Positions 1-9,898 of a stretch of DNA of 55,025 nt are shown piece by piece. The stretch spans positions 1 through 55,025 of the forward strand of contig CAZIKB010000032.1 in assembly GCA_964539665.1 (NCBI GenBank). The letters are read 5' to 3'. The notes under the pieces are model-generated. The model did not search any database, had not been told where the DNA came from, and saw nothing but the letters and a program-made list of their open reading frames with translations. This stretch comes from CAZIKB01 sp964539665 (GTDB lineage Bacteria; Zhuqueibacterota; Zhuqueibacteria; Oceanimicrobiales; Oceanimicrobiaceae). Within the stretch, counting starts at the first letter, position 1, and each line of letters opens with the position of its first letter. Position numbers and translations under genes: made by a program.

Positions 1-108
1 CCCTATCAAGATTATCAGAAAAAAGTGTCTATGCTTCTACCTTTTAAGAAAAAAAATGTACAACCTCATGCAGAACCCAAACTGGTTGAACATGAAACAG
101 TTGTCTAA
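1..108 (+). CDS. C-terminal fragment, isoprenylcysteine/phospholipid methyltransferase-like (partial)
   Basis: An open frame enters from the left edge and ends with TAA at 106-108, giving 35 residues. The fragment PYQDYQKKVSMLLPF followed by a basic tail resembles the extreme C-terminus of ICMT/PEMT-type membrane methyltransferases, which commonly end in a Y..Y...V...IP pattern. The catalytic and membrane segments lie outside the window, so this rests on a short motif. It could be another protein ending in a similar basic tail. About 100 bp separate its stop from the left terminal repeat of the insertion element that follows. Confidence 0.4.
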   Translation, partial: PYQDYQKKVSMLLPFKKKNVQPHAEPKLVEHETVV

Positions 109-212
109 TTTAGCGGCTGCTGGGGACAAGCTGAAGGAAGGTGCTTTCAAAGTTTTGTCATTTCACACTATTCATTTGGAAGTGCGTTCCTAAGTAGTTG
201 GATTCATTATAA

Positions 213-223
213 CAGTGACGTAT
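213..223 (+). repeat. IS630 left terminal inverted repeat
   Basis: CAGTGACGTAT is a perfect reverse complement of 1446-1456. Confidence 0.7.
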
Positions 224-293
224 ATAATACTTGATAGTATAAATATATTTATGTATAATATGGCATATACTACTTTAATAATTGAGAGAATAT

Positions 294-1443
294 ATGCCAA
301 GAAAAAGCCCTTATGCAATTGTGTTGTCCGATGTAGAACGAAAAGAACTTGAGAAAATTGCAAACCAATATACGTCACCATACTATCTAGTTGTTCGAGC
401 GAAAACTGTCTTGATGGCCTCTCAAGGTCTAGAAAATAAAACAATCGGAGAGCGCTTAAGTTTGCCACGACAAATTGTAAGCAAATGGAGAAAAAGATTT
501 TTCGAAGAACGCCTTGATGGAATAGCGGATAGACCGCGCACCGGACGCCCGTCCGTTTTTTTTTCCTAACATTGTTGTACAAATCAAAGCATTGGCTTGT
601 GAACTGCCCTTTGAAAAAAAGATACCATTGTCCCGCTTTAGCACAAATGAGATTGTTGCAGAGGCTGTTAGCCGAGGAATCGTTGCTCAAATTAGTGGTT
701 CGACCATCTGGCGTTGGCTGCATGAAGATGCTATCAAACCATGGCAATATCGTAGTTGGATATTTCCACGAGATCCTCAATTTGAGCATAAAGCCGGGCG
801 TGTACTGGATTTGTACCAAGGAATTTGGGAAGGAGTTAAATTGCAACCGGATGAATTCGTTCTCAGTGCTGACGAAAAGACGAGTATCCAAGTCAGACGT
901 CGAAAACACGCGACCCTTCACCCTAGAAAAGGCGAATGTATGAAAATTGAATTTGAATAAGAACGGTGCGGTTCTTTGGCGTATATAGCTGCTTGGGACG
1001 TTAATCGTGCCAAAATTTTCGGAAACTGTGAAACTAAATCTGGTATCGTACCTTTTGATCGCTTGGTAAGCGATGTGATGAAGCAAGAGCCTTATCGCTC
1101 CGCCAAAAGAGTATTTTGGATTGTTGACAATGGTTCTTCTCACAGGGGACAATCCTCTATTGATAGATTAGAAAATAGATGGTCAAATTTAGTTTTGGTG
1201 CATTTACCAGTTCATGCAAGTTGGCTGAATCAAATAGAAATCTATTTTTCAATCATACAGCGAAAAATTTTAACTCCAAATTATTTTTCATCCGTTGACG
1301 ATTTGACTCAGACGATTATTAATTTCCAGAAACGATACGATAAAAACGCCAGGCCATTTGAATGGAAATTTACAAAAGATAAGTTGAGTGTAATGCTAGC
1401 CAAGCTTTCGGACAAGTCTACTCCACTGACAAAGGCAGCGTAA
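294..1443 (+). pseudogene. IS630-family transposase, frameshifted and with an in-frame stop
   Basis: An N-terminal helix-turn-helix region (ATG at 294; an in-frame TTG at 282 is also possible) contains the segment IGERLSLPRQIVSKWRKRF. A DDE catalytic core follows: LSADEKTS, WIVDNGSSH and ASWLNQIEIYFS supply the D, D and E. Two lesions break the frame. A run of nine T at 556-564 shifts the frame; with eight T the reading would continue as SVFFPNIVVQIKALACELP. A TAA at 958-960 lies in frame exactly where relatives carry an aromatic residue (EFE-stop-ERCGSLAYIAAWDV). Apart from these the protein is intact to its C-terminus, so decay looks recent. The frameshift alone could be bypassed by slippage on the T run, but the stop could not. 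Confidence 0.85.
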
Positions 1444-1445
1444 TA

Positions 1446-1456
1446 ATACGTCACTG
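1446..1456 (-). repeat. IS630 right terminal inverted repeat
   Basis: ATACGTCACTG is the perfect reverse complement of the left end and begins 3 bp after the transposase stop codon. Confidence 0.7.
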
Positions 1457-1604
1457 AACTTTTGAAATAGACCACTTAGTTTTAATTATTACAATAATTT
1501 TACAACTATTCAGATATTTAACATAATTGACGACAATAAAATAAATGGTTTTAACCAAAGTATCTAATATGATTACATTGTAAATATTTAACAGGAGATG
1601 TTCC

Positions 1605-2750
1605 ATGAAGAGATTTCAATTTTTGATTGTTCTTTTGCTAACATTCGGGTTTATCAGCCTGAATGCAGGGGAAATCAAGGAAAAACTTGGGATCGGGTTC
1701 ATTGTAAACAGTCAGAGACTTTTTGGTGATACCCGGAATGGGAATTTTACTTATGGCGTAAATCCTATGGTATTAAGATATAATATTAAACCATTTGCTT
1801 ATTTAGAGTCGGATATTGGATTTACACAACTTACCACTCAAATCGAAGGATTTGACAGGAGAACTGAAATCTTTAATTTAGGTGTGAAGGCCGGATATCG
1901 ATTTTTACATACTCAAAAAATTAATCCGTTACTTTATCTGGGATTAGGAATGTTCAATTCTCAGGTGGATAAGTGGTCTCGAACCTGGGGAGGTTATGGA
2001 GCCGTTGGCGTTGGAACCGAATTGTTCCTGAATAACTTTATAGGAATTAATTTAAATGCAGATTACAGATATACAACCGGAGATAATTTTGACGGCGGAA
2101 ATATTAGTTCCCGCAAAGATGGTTTTATAAATATCGGGCTCGGCTTAAACTATTACTTGGGAAAACGCACCAAATATATGCCCAATCAGGAATTCACAAA
2201 CTCGACCCCAGAAAGTGATTTATTTGTTGAGCAAGTACCTGCGGAAAACAAAACAACGGGAAATAATAATCACAAAGCAAACTCCACATCTGGCCAGGAA
2301 TTGCAGCCAAAAACACCAAAAGCGTCTCCTGTTAAAAAAGCAGATAATGTGGAAACCGCAGCTTTGACAGATCCTGGTGATATAAAAACTCCACCTGCAA
2401 AAAGAAAGCAAACATATTACACAGTTCAGTCTGGCGACTATTTATCCAAAATTTCATTAGAGTATTATGGTCTGGCAACCAGGTTTGATGAAATTATTGC
2501 GGCGAATCCGGATGCAATTAAGGATCCTGATATAATTCATTCGGGGCAAAAATTGATGATTCCTTTTATAAAAAAGGAAATACTATATTACACAGTTCGT
2601 CCAAATGACTGGCTTTCAAAAATAGCTCTAAAGTATTATGGCGATATTAACAGGCATATGTATCTCCTTAAGGCAAACCAGGAAGCGATAAAGGAGCCAA
2701 ATCTCATTTATGCCGGACAGTCGTTGCGAATTCCACCGTTAACTGAATAG
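1605..2750 (+). CDS. Outer-membrane beta-barrel protein with two C-terminal LysM domains
   Basis: 381 residues starting at ATG 1605, with an AGGAG ribosome binding site at 1593-1597. A signal peptide (about residues 1-22, ending SLNAG) is followed by an OmpA/OmpW-like barrel region of alternating aromatic and glycine-rich strands (about 25-185). A polar Pro/Lys/Thr linker (about 190-270) leads to two LysM modules, about 273-320 (YYTVQSGDYLSKIS...HSGQKLMIP) and 327-378 (YYTVRPNDWLSKIA...YAGQSLRIP). LysM binds peptidoglycan glycans, so the protein probably tethers the outer membrane to the wall from the periplasmic side, an OmpA-like layout with LysM in place of the OmpA domain. The gene stands alone between the insertion element and a long gap. 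Confidence 0.85.
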   Translation: MKRFQFLIVLLLTFGFISLNAGEIKEKLGIGFIVNSQRLFGDTRNGNFTYGVNPMVLRYNIKPFAYLESDIGFTQLTTQIEGFDRRTEIFNLGVKAGYRFLHTQKINPLLYLGLGMFNSQVDKWSRTWGGYGAVGVGTELFLNNFIGINLNADYRYTTGDNFDGGNISSRKDGFINIGLGLNYYLGKRTKYMPNQEFTNSTPESDLFVEQVPAENKTTGNNNHKANSTSGQELQPKTPKASPVKKADNVETAALTDPGDIKTPPAKRKQTYYTVQSGDYLSKISLEYYGLATRFDEIIAANPDAIKDPDIIHSGQKLMIPFIKKEILYYTVRPNDWLSKIALKYYGDINRHMYLLKANQEAIKEPNLIYAGQSLRIPPLTE

Positions 2751-3332
2751 ATAACGAACCGCATTGCGGTTATCCAGGTAATCAATAAAGATTTCTGCAA
2801 TGTCATTACAAGCGTCAATCTACCTGTTGCAGTTTCTTATTTAGTGACTGTGACGGGAATTAATCCCGCACGCATTCGCGTGATGGTTTCCGTCACGCAA
2901 CCTTTTACTGCCGAATCCTCTGCATTAATCTCCACAACCATCTTTTCCTGTGAGCAGTTCCTTGAAGCTTGAGCCGACCTCGCTAATTTTTTCAGCAAGA
3001 AACGCCACTGTTTGTTATTATCATTCTTGGAAAACTACTCGGAGCGAACAGAAGCAGTGGTAATTTTGTCGAACATTTTAAATTTTTTAAAAATTATCCT
3101 TGAACATATTGCTAAATTGTCGTATTCTTTTCGAAGTTGTTACTCGAACATAAATTATCACTCATAATTTTTACTGGAATCTCCTGCACGAAAAAAGGAA
3201 ATTCCAGAATTTAATCTGACCCTGCAATTTGTAAGCAGGGAGATAAAGAGTCGAGTTTTCGATCAAAGCCTAATTAATAACAATGCTCAATAACCTGAAT
3301 GAAGAGCGTATCACTAAATCCTGGAGTTAATA
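2751..3332. other. 582-bp intergenic region
   Basis: No convincing plus-strand gene is present. The region holds a nested inverted repeat at 2850-2896 and a 65-codon open frame on the minus strand (2837-3034) without a good start. The last 20 bp contain the AGGAG-like CTGGAG site for the amidase gene. Confidence 0.6.
2850..2896. repeat. Nested inverted repeat (hairpin)
   Basis: The outer arms GTGACGG (2850-2856) and CCGTCAC (2890-2896) pair perfectly. Inside them CACGC (2869-2873) pairs with GCGTG (2878-2882). No T-tract follows, so this is not a typical terminator. It overlaps the minus-strand open frame described for this gap. Confidence 0.5.
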
Positions 3333-4958
3333 ATGAAACGTAGAAAATTTTTACAGATAGCGGCTGCTGGCAGCTCAACGTTAGCTCTGACCGGTTTACC
3401 TGCTTGTACAAGGCCAGATTCGGAGGGCGATTCAAACTTTGAAAATGCATTAAAACCGTTTGAATTGGGCGAATTGACGATTTCAGAGTTGCAGGCAGGG
3501 ATGCAATCCGGCAAATATACTGCGCATTCCATAACTAAAATGTATCTCGAACGCATCGAGGAAACTGACAAGCAGGGGCCATCAATTAATGCAGTTTTAG
3601 AATTGAATCCGGATGCACTGGCTATCGCGGAGCAACTGGACAAAGAACGCAAGGCGAATCATGTCCGCGGTCCGATGCACGGCATTCCAGTACTTATCAA
3701 AGACAACATAGATACTGCAGATAAAATGTTTACAACAGCCGGCTCGCTTGCGCTCAAAGGTTCCATTCCTGCCCAGGATTCATTTGTGGCTAAAAAACTG
3801 CGGGAAGCCGGGGCTATTATACTCGGAAAAACCAATCTCAGTGAATGGGCGAATTTTCGTTCGTCGCGTTCCACAAGCGGCTGGAGTGGACGTGGTGGAC
3901 AAACCCGCAATCCGTATGCCCTGGATCGCAATCCATGCGGTTCGAGTTCAGGTTCAGGTGCAGCGGTTTCTGCGAACCAGTGTACTGTGGCTATCGGGAC
4001 TGAGACGAATGGTTCGGTTGTTTGTCCTTCTAATGCAAACGGGGTTGTCGGAATCAAACCAACCGTTGGCCTGATTAGCCGGTCAGGTATCATCCCGATT
4101 TCCCACAGCCAGGATACAGCTGGACCGATGGCGCGATCGGTTAGTGACGCAGCCATACTTTTAGGCGCTCTCACCGGAATTGACCAGCGGGATGAAGCAA
4201 CCAAACCAAGCGCAGGCAAAGCGTATCAGGACTACACACAATTCCTCGATCCGCAGGGCCTGAACGGTGCGCGTATCGGTGTGGCACGCAGCTTCTTTGG
4301 CTTCCACGATCAGGTAGATAAACTCATGGAAGATGCAATCGAAGCCATGAAAAAGCTCGGTGCAACCGTGGTTGATCCGGCAGAGATTGAAACCCGTCGC
4401 AGGGGCGGCAGCGCCAGTTTTCAGGTGCTTCTTTATGAATTCAAATCCGATCTCAATAAATATCTTGCTGCGCTAAGCAAAGATGTAGCAGTACATACCC
4501 TGCAGGAACTCATCGAATTCAATACAGCAAACAAAGAACAAGAAATGCCTTACTTTGGCCAGGAAACTCTTATCAAAGCTCAGGAGAAAGGCGACCTTTC
4601 AAGTCCGGAATATAAGAATGCCCTTACCGAAGTTCACCAGCTTGCTCGTGATGAAGGCATCGACGCTACATTAAACAAACATAAGGTAGATGCAATTATC
4701 GCCCCAACCGGTGGACCAGCCTGGTTTACGGATTGGATCAATGGCGATCACTTTTCAGGCGGAAGTTCATCACCAGCAGCCAGAGCTGGTTATCCCAACA
4801 TCACCGTTCCGTTAGGATTTATTCACGGTCTGCCAGTAGGCATCTCATTTTTCGCCGGCGCCTTTAGCGAGCCTTTATTAATTAAGGTGGCTTACGCTTT
4901 TGAACAGGTTACCAAACATCGCAGACCACCGCGGTTCTTACCGTGTGTGGAGTATTAA
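3333..4958 (+). CDS. Amidase-signature family hydrolase, Tat-exported lipoprotein
   Basis: 541 residues of the amidase signature family (Ser-cisSer-Lys), which hydrolyses carboxamides to acids plus ammonia. The N-terminus carries a twin-arginine-type motif (KRRKFLQ) and a lipobox (GLPAC, Cys25), so export as a folded lipoprotein is likely. The catalytic Lys is K123 in PVLIKDNID, the cis-Ser lies in CGSSSGSG (about S204-S205), and the nucleophile is S228 in GTETNGSVV; the nucleophile-to-S204 spacing of 24 matches the family. The C-terminus (GYPNITVPLG...GISFFAG) is also typical. GatA is unlikely because of the export signal and the absence of gatC or gatB nearby. The substrate is unknown; peptide amides or cell-wall amides are possible. 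Confidence 0.9.
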   Translation: MKRRKFLQIAAAGSSTLALTGLPACTRPDSEGDSNFENALKPFELGELTISELQAGMQSGKYTAHSITKMYLERIEETDKQGPSINAVLELNPDALAIAEQLDKERKANHVRGPMHGIPVLIKDNIDTADKMFTTAGSLALKGSIPAQDSFVAKKLREAGAIILGKTNLSEWANFRSSRSTSGWSGRGGQTRNPYALDRNPCGSSSGSGAAVSANQCTVAIGTETNGSVVCPSNANGVVGIKPTVGLISRSGIIPISHSQDTAGPMARSVSDAAILLGALTGIDQRDEATKPSAGKAYQDYTQFLDPQGLNGARIGVARSFFGFHDQVDKLMEDAIEAMKKLGATVVDPAEIETRRRGGSASFQVLLYEFKSDLNKYLAALSKDVAVHTLQELIEFNTANKEQEMPYFGQETLIKAQEKGDLSSPEYKNALTEVHQLARDEGIDATLNKHKVDAIIAPTGGPAWFTDWINGDHFSGGSSSPAARAGYPNITVPLGFIHGLPVGISFFAGAFSEPLLIKVAYAFEQVTKHRRPPRFLPCVEY

Positions 4959-5212
4959 TTATAATATTTTAAATGAAAATTTGCACGTTTTTGCAAAAAC
5001 TATTTGTGGCCAGCTTTTTGCATTTAAAAACAAAAGTTTAAAGTGACTAAAGTGCACTAAAATAATAATTTTATCACTTTTTACTTTGGGCAATTTAGGC
5101 ACTGTGCTTTAGCGCGCTGGGAAATCTGATGACTCTTGATGCGTAATGATCATCCAGAGCCAATAAATTAAAAATCACGCTACTATCCACTTTATTAAAG
5201 AAGAGGTTTAGA
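4959..5212. other. Intergenic region
   Basis: AT-rich spacer. A 14-bp perfect palindrome GTTTTTGCAAAAAC follows the amidase gene, but it lacks the shape of an intrinsic terminator. Nothing else is recognisable apart from the AGAGGT ribosome binding site before 5213. Confidence 0.4.
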
Positions 5213-8200
5213 ATGAGAGCAAGTTTTTTTTCCCTGGTCTTAATATTCTGGATATGCAATCCAATTACTTCATTATCACAAAAAGTGGTGCCCAATCGCG
5301 CGGCTTTGCGGAAATTCGACTCAAGTTCACAACCATCAGCGACTCTGATTAACATCAATAACATCTCAATGTGGATTGCAGCGGATGGTTTATCCGGAAA
5401 CAATCCGTTTACAGGTTTGCCCGGCGTAATTTTCCCCAGGCAAACAACCAATATAATTTTCCAGGACGGTCTCGTTTGGGGTGGTCTGGTCAATGATGGC
5501 AATGATCCGCTCATCCGAGTTGGCGGCCAGACTTATAATATAGGTACCGTCCCAGGAGCCATAATTACAAAAGGCGTGGCCGAAGATGTATTCGATCCTG
5601 ATGTAAACCGAGTCTGGCGTATTCGTCAGGATTACAAAACAGCCGATTTGAAACTGGATGCTGCTGAAATAAACCAGATTCCACCAGCGCAGGTTACAGA
5701 TTTACAAATTCAAAAGGTTCGGAACCAGTATGAGCAGGATTGGCTCGATTGGCCGGCCATCAAAGGCGCGCCATTTTATGACTCTGATCATGACGGTGTT
5801 TACTCGCCAGAGTTCAATGCCGATGGCACCCCCCGGTTGTTTCCCGATGCAGATGAGCCGGGCCTGGCTGGCGCTGATCAGGTAGTATGGCTGGTTGCAA
5901 ACGACCTTGATAACCTGGTTGTGACGAATTTGTATGGCTCACCATCCATCGGGATAGAGATGCAGGTGACGCTCTGGGGATATCAGTCGAAAGCATTTGA
6001 AAATGTTGTTTTTAAACGATACCGTCTGATTTATAAAGGCACGGATTTAACATCTGCAAATGCCAGAATTGATAGTATGTATATCAGCCAATGGTCAGAT
6101 CCGGATATAGGTGAAATGGCCGACGATTTGACCGCATCAGATACGACACTTTCAATGGGATATGCTTACAACGGATTTTCAGCAGATGACCTTTATTCTG
6201 AGTTTGGTCTGGCTCCCGCAGCGGCTGGTTATAGTTTACTGCAAGGTCCAGTTGTCGAAAGTATTGGTGATACGGCAATCTATAATCTTCATTATTTTTC
6301 AGACTTTAAAAATTTACCTTTATCCACGTTCGCATTTTATGGTAGTGGATTGTCGGATTTCAGCCCAACCCGTGGAGGTGAGTACGAAGGAACCTTGCAA
6401 TGGTGGAATTTACTCCGGGGTTTCCGACCCCGTCCGGAGTCTCCTCCTGAACCCTGGTTAAATCCATATTCCAATGAGGAGACCAAATTTTTAGCTCCGG
6501 GCGATCCAGTCACCGGGAATGGCTGGATTGACATTAGTCCAGGAGATCGAATCATGCATCTCGCTTCCGGTCCATTTGAGATGGAGCTCGGAGACACACA
6601 GGAATTTGTCGTCGCGCTGGTTGCTGGTTTGGGTAACAGCTACCTGAACAGCATTGAGGCTATGCGAGCCACTACCGGTATTCTGCGACCAGCATACAAA
6701 AGTCTAAATCTTTCCCGAACTCCGACCGCTATTACAAATGTGACATTCGAGGTTCCCTTCGCAAACATAGCCATTCGAGCTGATGCAAAGCAGTTTCAGG
6801 CCCAATCGGTCATTGCTACCCTGGTGGAGTTTGACGGCTCACAAATTACCGAGACCGTGCTTTTGGACGATGGAAGCCACAATGATGGCGCTGCAGGGGA
6901 TGGTATATTTGGAAATTCGGTTTCACTCACAGGCCGCCCTGACGGCATCTTTCTGAATCTTCGCATCACTGATAGCGACAACATAACTACACAATGGCCG
7001 CGCATTGTTTCAAACATAACAACAGGTGGACCCTTGCAGGTAATGGAAGAAAACATTGCCTCAGACAATCTGAACAACGACGGCGCTGTAAATTCCGGTG
7101 AAAACGTACGCTACGGATTTACCATTCAGAATCCAACTTCTTTTAATTTTGAAGAATTAAAAGTCACTCCTGATCCGGAATTTCAAAATAAAGTGATATC
7201 AATTGAAAGTCTGGACGCAGGAGGGGAAACCTCCCTCATATACGATCCAAATGATCCTGACTCATACTTCTCATTCGAAGTTCCGATCGACTTTACGGAA
7301 AATGAATTTAATTTGATAATCAGAATTTTGGATAATCGGTATAATACGTGGCTTGACACACTATCTTTCTCTGTCTTGCCATTTACAGGTAGTGTGGAAT
7401 TCCTGCATACTCAACATGTTTCTGGAGATGCGGATGGGGGTTTTGGTATTCGAATCATTGATCCTGCCATGCTGAATGATCATTTGTACGAAATACGGGG
7501 CGTGGATTCAATTGATGTTGACTACAATCCCGGCTTCACTTTGCAAGACTTAACCGAAGGCCGAATTATTTTGCAAAACCAGCCTCTGCCTGATGAACTC
7601 GGGCACAATATTTCCCAAACCGAGGGCTTTAAAGTTCTGAAAGGATCACTGGATTATCGCTTAATTGGCAAAAACTGGTCGTTTGAACCTGCGGGAAATA
7701 GATGGTTTACGGCAGCGAGTCGCAGCGATGGCGAGCTGTTTTTTGGCGGCGTTTACCTGGCTCCCAACTTTTACGGCAGCACTGTCCCGAGAACTGATTA
7801 CCGTACTGTTGAAATTCGCTTTGTAGCAAAAACCGGATTCACCGATGTGAATGAAAATGGAAAATATGACGTTGGAGAACCTTACACTCTGCCGGCGGAG
7901 GGAACTCAAAAAGCGTGGTTTTACCGGACTTATGTGGAAGGGAGTTATCTCGGTTACAAACAGGTCCCTTTTACGGCCTGGGATATAGAATCAGTTCCAC
8001 CTCGGCAATTAGGCGTGGTGGTTCGTGATCGCGAAGACAACAACCAGTGGGATATCAGCGACGAAAGCGATTTTCGTATCAACTATGTTTGGATTCTTGC
8101 TGAGGACTATGATCCGCAAGGCCAGGCTTATGATCCCGGTCAAGGAGGAAAAGACCTGTTCCCGGTCGTTTTAGATGGCGACATACCAGCTTACTGGGTT

Positions 8201-8623
8201 TTGTGGTTGGCACAACTGAGCACTATCGAACCTTACAGTGCAGATGGCACCCTTACGCTCACACCGAATCACTTACTTTCATCAAGAGATGTGTATACTT
8301 TTAATCCGACCATTACCAGTATTGAGGAGGGAATTCAACCGCAATATACTTTTCAACTTTCGCCTAATTACCCGAATCCTTTTAATCCAGAAACTACAAT
8401 TCAATTCTCTATTCCCCGGGATGGCATGGTTAAGCTGCAAATATTCAACCTGCTGGGACAGGAGGTAGTCACGATTTTTAATACAAATAAGAAAGCCGGC
8501 ATGCACGAAATAAAGTGGTCGGGTAAAAACGCAAATCATATTTCCGTAACGAGCGGTGTATATTTTTACAGGTTAGAGGCAAATGGAAACATAAAAGTGA
8601 GAAAGATGATTTTACTTCGATGA
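5213..8623 (+). CDS. Large secreted protein with C-terminal Por/T9SS-type sorting domain
   Basis: 1136 residues with a signal peptide (about 1-22, ending TSLSQ). The C-terminal ~85 residues form a sorting domain typical of FCB-superphylum exported proteins: NYPNPFNPETTIQF, then VKLQIFNLLGQEV, then SGVYFYRLEANG and a final VRKMILLR. Known domains of this kind direct secretion and surface attachment. The middle holds several Asp/Asn-rich loops of the kind that bind calcium (DSDHDGVYS, DNLNNDGAVNSGE, DVNENGKYDVGE, DREDNNQWD) and immunoglobulin-like beta segments; no catalytic domain is recognised. The gene overlaps the SGNH hydrolase gene by ATGA, so the two are probably translated together. Function is inferred only as a surface or extracellular structural or binding protein. 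Confidence 0.85.
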   Translation: MRASFFSLVLIFWICNPITSLSQKVVPNRAALRKFDSSSQPSATLININNISMWIAADGLSGNNPFTGLPGVIFPRQTTNIIFQDGLVWGGLVNDGNDPLIRVGGQTYNIGTVPGAIITKGVAEDVFDPDVNRVWRIRQDYKTADLKLDAAEINQIPPAQVTDLQIQKVRNQYEQDWLDWPAIKGAPFYDSDHDGVYSPEFNADGTPRLFPDADEPGLAGADQVVWLVANDLDNLVVTNLYGSPSIGIEMQVTLWGYQSKAFENVVFKRYRLIYKGTDLTSANARIDSMYISQWSDPDIGEMADDLTASDTTLSMGYAYNGFSADDLYSEFGLAPAAAGYSLLQGPVVESIGDTAIYNLHYFSDFKNLPLSTFAFYGSGLSDFSPTRGGEYEGTLQWWNLLRGFRPRPESPPEPWLNPYSNEETKFLAPGDPVTGNGWIDISPGDRIMHLASGPFEMELGDTQEFVVALVAGLGNSYLNSIEAMRATTGILRPAYKSLNLSRTPTAITNVTFEVPFANIAIRADAKQFQAQSVIATLVEFDGSQITETVLLDDGSHNDGAAGDGIFGNSVSLTGRPDGIFLNLRITDSDNITTQWPRIVSNITTGGPLQVMEENIASDNLNNDGAVNSGENVRYGFTIQNPTSFNFEELKVTPDPEFQNKVISIESLDAGGETSLIYDPNDPDSYFSFEVPIDFTENEFNLIIRILDNRYNTWLDTLSFSVLPFTGSVEFLHTQHVSGDADGGFGIRIIDPAMLNDHLYEIRGVDSIDVDYNPGFTLQDLTEGRIILQNQPLPDELGHNISQTEGFKVLKGSLDYRLIGKNWSFEPAGNRWFTAASRSDGELFFGGVYLAPNFYGSTVPRTDYRTVEIRFVAKTGFTDVNENGKYDVGEPYTLPAEGTQKAWFYRTYVEGSYLGYKQVPFTAWDIESVPPRQLGVVVRDREDNNQWDISDESDFRINYVWILAEDYDPQGQAYDPGQGGKDLFPVVLDGDIPAYWVLWLAQLSTIEPYSADGTLTLTPNHLLSSRDVYTFNPTITSIEEGIQPQYTFQLSPNYPNPFNPETTIQFSIPRDGMVKLQIFNLLGQEVVTIFNTNKKAGMHEIKWSGKNANHISVTSGVYFYRLEANGNIKVRKMILLR

Positions 8624-9732
8624 TGAAAGAGAAATTATTAAACTTTTTAGTACTAACAATATCACTTGTGATAACGTTGATCGTATGCGAAATTGTAGTT
8701 AAAATTATCCTGCCCCAGAACCTAACCGGCTCATTTAAAAATCAGACAGAGGACGGTCTATGGGCCAACAAATCCCATGGATCCATTCGCCATCAATTCA
8801 ATGACAGAACTGTTCATTACCGGTTTTATCCTCCTCATTTGCGAGATACTCAGCAAAAACCTGAATCTACACAAATCCTTGTTCTCGGCGACTCTTTTAC
8901 CTTTGGCACATTGTTGGAAAAAGAAAACACATACATTGATCATTTGCAGCGTAGTGTGGATAGCGTTTTTGGGCCGGATTACTTCAATTTCATAAATGCT
9001 GCGTCAAGTGGTTGGGGTACAGACGATTACCTCGCTTATACCGAAGAGTTTGGTGATGTCATTGCACCTGAAATTGTTCTTATCTTCCTGAATACAGATG
9101 ATATTGGCAGAAGTATAAATAGCGATCTTTACGCATTTGTTGATCCCACAAATCTTCAACTGAAAAGGCTAAAAACCAGCGCCAGTTTTTTTAAAAAAAT
9201 TGTCAACCACATTCCGGGTTACAATTGGTTTCTGGAACATTTCCACCTGGTTCAACTTATTCGAAAGGCAGGGTGGCTTCTCGTGTTACCCAGCGCTCAA
9301 ACAAATACAGAGAAGCCGGATAGATTAACCATAGAAGGCCCCAATTCCAAAGCAATGCAGGCTTCACGGAAACTGGCAATTAGTACAGGACAGACGCTCT
9401 TTCTTCGTCTCAAAGATTGGTGTGCCCAACGAGGCATCTGGCTGTTCGTGTTAACAACTGGCTGGCATTCTCCACCATATACAGAATTCGAAACCGAGCC
9501 AACCAGGGCTTTTATGTCCACAGCACCGATATTTTTTGATCAGCATGCGATTGCCTTCCATGACATCTCGTCCCAGGTTTACGAGATACGTAGAATGTCC
9601 CCTGAATTATTCATTATTGAGGGAGAAGGGCATCCGAATGAAACCGGCAGCAGGCTTATCGCCGATCATGCCTGGTTATTTTTAAAAGACAAACTCGCTG
9701 AATATTGTCGTGTTACCAGAACATGCAAATAA
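8620..9732 (+). CDS. Membrane-anchored SGNH/GDSL-like hydrolase
   Basis: 370 residues with an N-terminal membrane helix (about 5-31) and an exported domain. SGNH block I is VLGDSFTFG (D91, S92). A later FLNTDD segment may supply the Asn, and GHPNETGSRLI near the C-terminus supplies the His (H338). The residue two before the His is Glu where Asp is commonest. SGNH enzymes are esterases, or de-O-acetylases and acyltransferases acting on glycans or lipids. Its start codon overlaps the stop of the preceding secreted protein, so it may modify that protein or its surface glycan; this partnership is inference. Confidence 0.75.
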   Translation: MMKEKLLNFLVLTISLVITLIVCEIVVKIILPQNLTGSFKNQTEDGLWANKSHGSIRHQFNDRTVHYRFYPPHLRDTQQKPESTQILVLGDSFTFGTLLEKENTYIDHLQRSVDSVFGPDYFNFINAASSGWGTDDYLAYTEEFGDVIAPEIVLIFLNTDDIGRSINSDLYAFVDPTNLQLKRLKTSASFFKKIVNHIPGYNWFLEHFHLVQLIRKAGWLLVLPSAQTNTEKPDRLTIEGPNSKAMQASRKLAISTGQTLFLRLKDWCAQRGIWLFVLTTGWHSPPYTEFETEPTRAFMSTAPIFFDQHAIAFHDISSQVYEIRRMSPELFIIEGEGHPNETGSRLIADHAWLFLKDKLAEYCRVTRTCK

Positions 9733-9898
9733 CCACAAACATCGCGTTTTCTTCAGATCCAAGTTATTTAAGTCATGCTATCTGTTGATTCATTTTTACG
9801 CAGCAATCACGGTTCCTTATGCTACAAATTTTTGTTGAATGCTCCTTTTGATATAATCCCTTGTCATAATTCTGGCAAACCTTGCCAAAACCGGGCCC

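Larger units (their letters stand above)
213..1456 (+). mobile_element. IS630-family insertion sequence, decayed
   Basis: The element is delimited by an 11-bp perfect inverted repeat: CAGTGACGTAT at 213-223 and ATACGTCACTG at 1446-1456. The right repeat begins 3 bp after the transposase stop. Between them is a single interrupted IS630-type DDE transposase. IS630 elements normally insert at TA. A TA lies just outside the left end, but no clean TA duplication is visible at the right end, so the exact outer boundaries are uncertain. The frameshift and internal stop suggest it no longer moves on its own. Confidence 0.8.

Noticed and set aside
190..1152. 320-codon open frame on the minus strand
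   Set aside because: It runs opposite the IS630 transposase, whose plus-strand frames carry the recognisable DDE motifs. The minus product has no known motif, so it is a shadow.
3659..4219. 186-codon minus-strand open frame inside the amidase gene
   Set aside because: The plus-strand amidase has all family motifs over the same stretch, so the minus frame is a shadow.
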